A stretch of DNA of 54,500 nt from Tolypocladium sp. Sup5 PDA-1 (taxonomy: Eukaryota > Ascomycota > Sordariomycetes > Hypocreales > Ophiocordycipitaceae): positions 1 to 54,500 of the forward strand of contig JPHH03000106.1 of the NCBI GenBank assembly GCA_000750105.3, in the 5' to 3' direction. The notes under the pieces are model-generated. The model worked only from the letters and a program-made list of their open reading frames with translations. It was not told the origin of the DNA and made no database searches. Numbering within the stretch: the first letter of the stretch is position 1; the number at the start of each line of letters is the position of its first letter. Below, in pieces: positions 47,645-54,500 of the stretch. A program made the position numbers and the translations under genes.

Positions 47645-47707
47645 GAAGAAGATGAAGAAGATGAAGAAGATGAAGAAGATGAAGAAGATGAAGAAGATGA
47701 AGAGGAT
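47645..47707. repeat. GAAGAAGAT 9-bp tandem repeat
   Basis: Six perfect units followed by one with a substitution. Read on the plus strand it would encode EED repeats, but the frame around it is not gene-like. Confidence 0.9.
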
Positions 47708-48240
47708 GAAGAGAAGATGCCGCTGTCGAATCTGGGCAGTGTTTGTTTTCCATTTTATCTTGCAGGCGCAAGGCCGGCGGCGCGGCTTTGTCGTTGCCAT
47801 GTCGTCGGAAGAAGGTTTGCAGCCTGGCAGGCGACGCCCCGCGACGGACCGCGTCGCGACTGCCTCGCCGTGGGACTGGAGGCGGCGCCATGGTGGCAGC
47901 CCAGCGACGCACTGGCAAACTCTCGCGACGGGGGATAATGACAAATGGGGAGGCCGGTTGCCCGATCGGGACATGTCAGGAGGCACCGTGGGCCTTTTTA
48001 TGCTCCGCGGCTGCGTCTGGTCTGGGGTTAGCCACTGTCGACGTCGACGCCGGGCCACGAACGTCCAGTAGCGACGCGTGGATGGGGTGTAAGTGATATC
48101 ATGGACTCGGGAGTCTCTGGAATCAACCAGACGGATAGTTCGCCAACACGCCCAGCCTGCATTGCCTTGGAAACGCAAAATTAGCGTTTGTCGCCTTCCC
48201 GGACCAAACAAACACATGACCTTGGCGGCGGCGCGGCACG

Positions 48241-48265
48241 CGTCACTTCGTCACTTCGTCACTTC
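48241..48265. repeat. CGTCACTT 8-bp tandem repeat
   Basis: Three consecutive copies, the last followed by CC. Confidence 0.8.
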
Positions 48266-48699
48266 CAGCACGCGCACATCCCGCAGTTCTACAGCCCTCA
48301 TCCGCCCAAACTCAAAGCATCAATACGTAACTTCCATGCGCCCCGTAACTCTGCCACAGTCGCCGTACCCTTGAGTCTGCCACGTACATCACGCGACCAC
48401 AAATCCTCCCGCAGCCGGGAACAACGTCCCCCACTGCGGCACGGCGGAGCGCAGCCACGGACCTCCGGCGCCTGGCGCGGCTCTCGGGACCCGGGCCCGG
48501 CGGCAGCGCGGGGATCCAGCCCTACCTCGCGCACCCCAGCCAGGCCGCAAACCCCGACCAACAATACATACTTTGCCAAGATGCCACGTATAGTACGTAC
48601 GTGCACATACATAGTTGCGAGCCCCGGCTTTGCACTACGCAAGGCTGGCACTAGACTAGGTAGACCATGGCTGTGCTACAGCCAACTCCGGACTACGCG

Positions 48700-48726
48700 C
48701 CCCCCCCCCCCCCCCCCCCCCGGGGG
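48700..48726. repeat. C22 homopolymer followed by G5
   Basis: A run of 22 C directly abuts five G inside a GCGC context. It can fold back on itself or form an i-motif on one strand and a G-quadruplex on the other. Length may be unreliable in the assembly. Confidence 0.85.
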
Positions 48727-49412
48727 CGCGCGGTGTTGGTAGCACAAGGGCACTACGTACATAAGCGAGCGCGTGAGGAGGGGGGGCGTGAGAGCCACCC
48801 TCTACCACAGGCCCGGAGCCGAATGGAAGCCCCAGGCCAGGTCGACAAAACCTAGTCCGTAGGCCTGCTTTACATGCTCAAGCGTCCCAGCGCAACGGGC
48901 CGCGCTAGCAAATGCGCACCCCGGGGGCGGCCAACCCCCGGCCTGTCAGCTTCGGCCCGCGCCGCTTTGCAAAACGGCATCCGCGACCAGGTGGTCTCGT
49001 ATCTCGTCTCATCTCGTTTCGTTTCGTCTCGTCTGTTCTCTCTCTCCCATGGCCACGGTCGGACGGGGAAGGCTCTCACCCCCATGACGGTCTACGGGCG
49101 GGGGAGGGGTGCGGCGACGATGAATAATATCCCCCGGTCTGCGTCCATGTCGCCTTACCGTGGCCGCTTGGCTGGCGCACGGTTGTCGCGAGATGGAGCA
49201 ACACCTTGAGTAGGGGTTTGTAGTGGTCACCCCCAGCGATACAAGTCACCTCATGCTTTCTTGAGAGGATTGTAAAATGGGGGAAACCGCGACTTGGTTT
49301 CATTTGGCCAAGATTTCGCTTTGTCGGTGCGGCCGCACGTCAGGTAGGGAGACATCCTGGACGCCTCACCCGCAACTTATACGCAGATTGGACCCTGAAA
49401 ATCGGGCACGCG

Positions 49413-49667
49413 TCAGATGTGCACAGCCAAAAGCCAAGGCGGCGGCAAGGCGCATGCATCGAGAAGAGCCGTAAAGTCATGAGGCAACTGCCGTGCACCA
49501 AGAGAGTTTTCGATTACGGTGATCCGTAAACTTCTCTTTAATTCGTCGTCTTCAACGCTGTTCTCTGAGCTCATTCCGACCGCAATCTCGCACACATGCT
49601 GCAACCACGTCTCAGCCTCGTCCTCTGCAGTCGCCGCCTGCTCTGCAACGACATCCATGAAATGCAT
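49413..49667 (-). CDS. Small orphan ORF, 84 codons, doubtful
   Basis: This frame starts with a true ATG and has a balanced, acidic, helix-like composition (VAEQAATAEDEAETWLQHVC and SVEDDELKRSLRITVIENSL), unlike the Arg/Pro/Ser-rich chance frames around it. I recognise no family. It could be one exon of a larger gene, a decayed gene piece or chance. Nothing upstream or downstream supports it. Confidence 0.2.
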   Translation of the reverse strand: MHFMDVVAEQAATAEDEAETWLQHVCEIAVGMSSENSVEDDELKRSLRITVIENSLGARQLPHDFTALLDACALPPPWLLAVHI

Positions 49668-49798
49668 GGATGCAGACGGAAACGGCCGCTAGCTGCAGTC
49701 GCTAGGCCACCAAGTTGATTGATGGCCCGTACCTAGTCTAGGTTTCGCCCACATCGGTTTCGTGCTAGGCATGCCCTCCCCTCGACATGGTGTCAACT

Positions 49799-49827
49799 TA
49801 CGTAGTCCGTAGTCCGTACTCGTAGTC
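49799..49827. repeat. Period-7 micro-repeat variant (CGTAGTC units)
   Basis: CGTAGTCCGTAGTCCGTACT followed by CGTAGTC. Confidence 0.75.
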
Positions 49828-51118
49828 CCGATCTTAGTCTTCTCTTCCCATATCGCCTCGTCCTGCGCCACAGGCACTCACTCACACACACCGTCAACCG
49901 GATATGTCCAAGTGCGTGCCTCGACACGTCGGCATGCCTGGCGGCGCTGGCGCACACCCCGCCAGCCGAACCCATCCTGTCTTAGCATCCATCCTCCATC
50001 CGCATGCTACTGTGTGTACCTATGCACAACTCGCTAGGGAACCCCCCCAATCCATGCCCATGCAGCCATGCTTGGTTACACAGCATCCAGCTACTGTGCT
50101 TCGGACAGGGGCAGCTAATAACCCGAACCCCCATTGTCCACCACCGTCAATCAGATCAGGCCACTTGCGCACGCTAATCGCATCTGCTGCACTTGCCGGG
50201 TCCCACACCACTCCCGTCCCCAATCAACTCCATACCCATCGCTCGACCTGTTGGCCCTTGTCTTACCTAGCCTTGGAGTCGTACAGCGACCGCGTGGCCC
50301 TCGCCTCGCCTCGTGGCTAGCCATGCAAGTCATTTTTAAAGCCCTTGCCTAGCTCCCGTCTCTTGTATCACACCGTATCGCCCTAACGGTGTTTGTGACA
50401 CCCTCGGGATGCAGCCCGTGCATCAATCACGTCCCATCCCAACCCGCCGGCTCTCGTCCAAGGCAGTTAGCCTCGTCTCTCGTTACCCTGGCAAGGGCGT
50501 TGGGCTAGTGATCTTGGGCCGCGCCATCTCTGATTCCGCGCGTTTGAAACAGGTGCAAGAGTATGTTCATATCAACAAGCTCATCTAACGGGACTGCGCG
50601 GAAACGTCATTCACAATCTCTCTCTTCGTCCCCATCACTTCCTTAACGTATTCGCTGTTGTCCTTGTTGTTTCGCTTACGTCTCCTCCGTGCCTGACCCT
50701 CTCCCAGCGGCCGACAGTCAAGAGTACCAGACCATCCATAGCGCATTTGTCCACAGATCGCGCTGGCCTGTACTTGAGTCATCATCTGTGCCTCGTCATT
50801 CATCTCCGAAGCCTCGCCCCTCGCTCGTTCGTTGCCTTGCGGCAAGAGGATCCCCACTGGGAAAAAGAGTCTTTCGCATCCCCCAACTCCAGGGCAACGG
50901 CTCCTAATAGAGCCTTGCACTGGCTTTGAAACCGACAAACCGATGCGCCTGAAAAGCCACCTAACCTCTCCTTGTCAGGAGCCTTCTCCTGAATGCACCT
51001 TTGACAATGCAACCATACACTGCTTCACCTGCCAGATGCCTGTGCACGTACGGCGGGTAGCAAAAGAGACGGAAATGTTTAAAGAGGGAGAAAAACATAA
51101 GAAAGTGCAAAAAAAAAA

Positions 51119-51131
51119 GGGGGGGGGGGGG
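51119..51131. repeat. A10-G13 homopolymer tract
   Basis: About ten A are followed by thirteen G. No function visible. Confidence 0.8.
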
Positions 51132-51450
51132 CATCGGATTCAAAAGAAGGCGGGAAAAGACAAAACAACGAGTAGTGGTCTTCATCTGCTTAAGGATCAG
51201 GAGAAGAGTTCCACTCATTGAACAAAAGAAACTCGCCACACTGGAACTCAAGCTGACCAGTACCGTCCATCTCCAAATGGGCCGTCGCCTTCGGCAACAG
51301 CACTTCGAGTTGTCGAAAAATTAACGCGAGACAGCGGACCGGTCTGTTTGGGCTCAAGCAGCGAATTCAATACTATGCAGCCGTGTTTGTGTGTTCCATC
51401 GAGTCCTAGACCTTCTTATTCTTCGAGTGCGCCGGCCCTCACCACAACCG

Positions 51451-53267
51451 CTAGTGGCTGGGAGGTTGCCCGCCGTTGGCTGTAACCAGTCAGTCATGTC
51501 GTCTTTAAGAGACAGCAGGCATGTCAACGTACATTGGCTGTAGATGTTTTGGGTTGGCTGGCCGTAGGGGGAATGCGGCTGGTAGTTGGAATACATGTGG
51601 CCTGTGCTGTAATCTGGCATGGGCTGCTGGGGCACCCCACCAGACGGAGGCGCCGGATATTGAGCCGTTTGGAAACCGATAGGAGGCAGCTGCACAGGTC
51701 GAGAGCCGGGATACGTCGATGTAGGAGTTCCGTCTTGTCCTTGAGGGTCAGGGCCGCCATTCTGTGCCGCCGCCGCAGCCGCCTGTCGTTGCCGCTCCTC
51801 GTCAGCCTTGCGCTGAGCCTCCTCTTCCTTCTTTCGCTGCTTCCACTCCTTTCGGATCTCCTTGAACTCTGTAGCACATAGCGTTAGCTGCTTGCCCATG
51901 CAAAAGACGGGGTTGAGCAAAAGACGGGTTTGGGCAAAGACATCCGACCAAGTAGACGAGCCATGCTAGTGTACAGGATTGGGGTTCCTTGGCGCTAAGC
52001 TACCGCCGGCAACGCACAATGGCTTCCTCCCTCTTCGCCCAAATAAAATAGACCCTAACTCGGAAGCTAGAGCTACAGCAAGGAGAGTTAAAATCAAAGG
52101 TTGGGCGTTGAAACCAACGTTAGGGTTTGCATTGCACTTGCATTGCCCCCGAAACAATTAATACACCACAAAGATGCCACCGGAAGAGAAAGGAAACGCA
52201 AGGATAACCACATACCTTCAGGGGTCCGTTTGGGGCCGTGCGACTGCATCGTAACGTGGGCGTTCAGATGGTTTAGAGTGCCGTAGGCCTTTTCGCAACC
52301 ATTCCAGCCACACTTGTACATGCGCTCGATTTCTTCATATCGTCTTCTCGGTCGCTTGTGTTGCTGCGCACCCGGAATCGGGACGAAAGAGTAAACCTAG
52401 AAGGAGTCGCATTAGCATCGAGACTGCTTTCGTGGCCAACCAAGTCTACAGCGAGGGAATCAAGGGGCTGCCCAAAGTGCCTCTTGTCGCGACGCGCGCT
52501 CCTTTCGCAAAAGCGCATTCCATAATCTGCCCCCTCACAACCCAGCTGGCTGGGCTCGCCAGCTTGGAGGGTAAGGAGTCCTCCTTTTTCCTTGTACAAG
52601 GCGCGCGTTCATGTCGACAAGGCAACTGGGCATAGCCACATCTTCGCATCCCACTGCAACAAAGGTGTTCGCGCCAGGTACTCACCTGATTGGGTCTCTG
52701 CTGAGGCGCCGAGGCGGGCGACTGAGCGTATACCGGGTGACCAGGTGTCAAGGGGGGTCCTCCATGCTGTCCGTAACCCGTCCAGTCCGGACGCGGCTGA
52801 GTATACATGTTACCACCTGGGTGAGAGTAACTGTGTGACATGTCTGGGTTCGGGGCATATGGGGAGTGCTGCCCATAGGGGTAAGTTGGACTCGGCGCCG
52901 CGATGGACGGATCTATAGGTACATCGTTGTCAGAATTGACCGCGTGGGCTTGATGGCTTCGCCCATCCTGCTGGGGCATTGACGGACTGTTCTGTTGTTG
53001 CGCCATACCGCCGCTGCTGGTGCTGCTAGCCGGGTGGTATGAGCGCTGGATGTGCTCCGGGAAAGATCCTGATCGCGCCGACTGGGGGTAGACGCCGTAC
53101 TCAGACGTGGGAGTCGCCGAGGTAGGGTAACTGGCTTCTTGTTTGACCGGGTATTGCGCAGCAGACGCGTGATCTGCCGACGAACCTTCAGAACGAGCGT
53201 CGCCGAAGTTGCTGGGATAGGGCGAGGGCAAACCTGACTGCGAGTACTCAGGAGCACCGCGGTCCAT
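51451..53267 (-). CDS. Single C2H2 zinc-finger transcription factor, basic region plus coiled coil
   Basis: Minus-strand exons 53267-52686, 52396-52216, 51868-51533 and 51479-51451 give 375 residues. The N-terminal 190 residues are Ser/Pro/Tyr/Gln-rich and probably disordered. A basic KRPRRRYEEIERMYK segment leads into one C2H2 finger: CGWNGCEKAYGTLNHLNAHV with the second His in TMQSHG (about residues 221-245). A charged helix (EFKEIRKEWKQRKKEEEAQR) follows, then a Pro/Tyr/Gln-rich tail. This finger type, with GTLNHLNAHV, occurs in fungal regulators such as yeast Cmr3 and, I believe, Neurospora CSP-1; I cannot choose an ortholog. Introns 1 and 2 are long (289 and 347 nt) compared with others here. 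Two telobox-like motifs are nearby: one 30 bases upstream of the ATG, one inside intron 2. Confidence 0.88.
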
Positions 53268-53296
53268 AGAGCTGAGTAATGTCGAGCAGTGCGCCT

Positions 53297-53307
53297 AGGG
53301 TTTAGGG
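53297..53307. promoter_or_regulatory. Telobox-like AGGGTTTAGGG upstream of the C2H2 gene
   Basis: The 11-mer is identical to the one in the RPL32/RPS16 promoter and sits about 30-40 bases upstream of the C2H2 start codon. Confidence 0.5.
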
Positions 53308-53334
53308 TTGTCCCGGGGCCTGACTGGGAGTTGC

Positions 53335-53404
53335 GAGAGGGCAGAGGCGAGAGGGCAGAGGCGAGAGGGCAGAGGCGAGAGGGCAGAGGCGAGAGGGCAG
53401 AGGT
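53335..53404. repeat. 14-bp minisatellite, five copies
   Basis: The unit GAGAGGGCAGAGGC is repeated five times, the last with one change (final T). It is purine-only apart from two C and lies 70-140 bases upstream of the C2H2 start. Confidence 0.92.
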
Positions 53405-54402
53405 GACGCGCCGCGTTGGTGTTGTTGCTGGTCAACGAAAGCGTGATGCTATTGCGTTGGCGCCAGGCACAAGCCAGAACCCCACAGAACTTGCTATGAG
53501 ACGAAGCGGGAGGCCACCGAGGAATTTAGCTTCCAAGCCCGCGCCAGGTAGTCCGTAGTCTGGTGTTGGTTCCGGGGTGGCAGGGGGGAGTAAGGCTGGT
53601 TGGTGGTGATGGCGGAGCGAGTCCAGAGCCTTGCGGCAACAGGGCGATGTGTATGTATATGTTTCTTTGGCGGCGGCAACGGTGGCGCTGCTTTGAGAGA
53701 CCAAACGCAGATTTGTGTCTGCAAAGAGCGTGGTGACACCAGGAACTAGACCGAAGACCTGGCGCGCGGATCTCTGCTGGGGACGGGCCAAGGATGTTTG
53801 CGCTCGTCCGTCCGTCCACGATCACAGAGAGACGTCGAGGGGCTAAAATGGCCCTCGTACAGATTGGGGAGCACGACACTAATATAGTGCGGTATAGTTT
53901 GGGGTTGGTAGTGTGGACTCTGCCGACGACCCAAGTTCAACTGAGTCTAGCGCCTGACTCGACGATGGACTAAGGGGGCGTGTCTGGAGCGCGACGTCTT
54001 CCACAATGGTGAGGATGATGGCGATGATGATAATGGCCGCTTTGCAGGCTGGTCACTGCAAGGCACAGCACGCACAGCAGCAAAGAGTCAGAGGAGGAGG
54101 CAGAAGTGCAGAGGCAGAGGTAGAGGCGGACGGAGTTGGTGTGCCGGCCGTGGAAAATTCCTTGTTTCGTTCGATGAGAACGACGAGGCGGCGAAGCGAT
54201 GCGGTGCGTTGCGGTGCGGATCCGAGGAAGACAGAATTTTATACGGCCCTTCTGGCGAAAAATGAATGATGGGGTAATGGATAAGACGAGCTCCGCAGCT
54301 GGGCGTGGGCCTGCGCACAATGCCAGCACGAGGTGGGACTCGTCACTGAGCCGTGAACAGCGGAGGGCGGCTGGAACCACGGTTCCGGATTCCCAAAGAC
54401 GT

Positions 54403-54424
54403 GGGGGGGGGGGGGGGGGGGGGG
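54403..54424. repeat. G22 homopolymer
   Basis: Twenty-two consecutive G; G-quadruplex capable; length may be a sequencing estimate. Confidence 0.85.
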
Positions 54425-54500
54425 AAGCCACCCAGTCCAGAGTGGTGGGTTTGCGCTTATCGAAGAAGCGGCGGTATGGCTTCGCTGAGGCGGAAGGGGA

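Larger units (their letters stand above)
47372..51450. other. 4.1-kb gene-poor region
   Basis: It lies between the C2H2 gene and AAR2, both on the minus strand. It has many simple repeats: GAAGAAGAT units (47645-47707), CGTCACTT units (48241-48265), a C22 run (48700-48721), a period-7 GTAGTCC-like repeat (49799-49827) and a G13 run (51119-51131). Frames here lack domains. The only one with protein-like composition is 49413-49667 (minus), listed separately. Confidence 0.55.
53268..54500. other. Promoter side of the C2H2 gene, no further gene seen
   Basis: It contains the telobox at 53297-53307, a 14-bp minisatellite (53335-53404), a GGGGTAATGG motif at 54271-54280 and a G22 run (54403-54424). 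Frames such as 53970-54431 (minus) are Ser/Pro/Arg-rich. The next gene, if any, lies beyond the window. Confidence 0.5.

Noticed and set aside
47597..47938. Acidic EED-repeat protein on the plus strand
   Set aside because: The repeat is a 9-bp microsatellite; flanking residues are not protein-like and all neighbouring frames are equally open.
43764..53307. Interstitial telomere
   Set aside because: Only about one and a half TTTAGGG units at each place; too short for a telomeric remnant, better read as a factor-binding word.
1..54500. CRISPR arrays, prokaryotic operons, transposons with transposase
   Set aside because: The window is eukaryotic with spliced genes; no spaced direct repeats of CRISPR form and no transposase or reverse-transcriptase motif seen.

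Overview
This window is nuclear DNA from a filamentous ascomycete, most likely a sordariomycete and perhaps a member of the Hypocreales. Evidence: GC-rich coding sequence, short GT-AG introns (mostly 50-120 nt) with CTAAC/CTGAC-like branch points, and housekeeping proteins of the filamentous-fungal type (NAD-specific glutamate dehydrogenase of about 1,100 residues, Tea4/Bud14 SH3 protein, Zn2Cys6 regulator). The species is not identifiable from sequence alone.

Fourteen protein-coding genes are supported. Left to right: a YEATS protein of the TAF14 type (+, 66-1068); a large Zn2Cys6 transcription factor (+, 4494-7788); an ADF-H domain actin-binding protein (-, 9267-13440); a PP2C phosphatase of the Ptc1 type (-, 15582-17408); the ESCRT-III subunit Vps2 (-, 19587-20449), divergent from the mitofusin Fzo1 (+, 21005-23766); an adenosine-deaminase-like protein (-, 24122-25454); the import receptor Tom22 (-, 26089-26605); NAD-specific glutamate dehydrogenase (+, 32267-35716); a Tea4/Bud14 polarity protein (+, 37955-41623); a head-to-head ribosomal pair, L32 (-, 42833-43593) and S16 (+, 43991-44721); the U5 snRNP assembly factor AAR2 (-, 45818-47371); and a single-finger C2H2 transcription factor (-, 51451-53267). 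Splice sites were placed by eye and checked by reading-frame arithmetic and family match.

The genes are core cell machinery (transcription, splicing, translation, mitochondrial dynamics and import, polarity, stress signalling). There is no secondary-metabolite cluster, transposon, CRISPR array, tRNA or rRNA gene that I can see. Two gene-free stretches are unusually long: about 5.7 kb between TOM22 and the glutamate dehydrogenase gene, and about 4.1 kb between the C2H2 gene and AAR2. Intergenic DNA carries a recurring period-7 micro-repeat around TACGAAGTACGAAGTA, which I did not see inside any coding exon.

The observations most worth a second look are: the dispersed heptamer repeat; a perfect 27-bp inverted repeat that starts at base 1 and copies part of TAF14 exon 1; an upstream ORF whose stop overlaps the FZO1 start codon (ATGA); a 6-nt first coding exon in VPS2; an in-frame stop in the TEA4-like gene that needs an extra intron; TTTAGGG telobox motifs at the ribosomal pair and the C2H2 gene; and recurring GGGGTAAT motifs. 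I found no convincing new multi-gene system.
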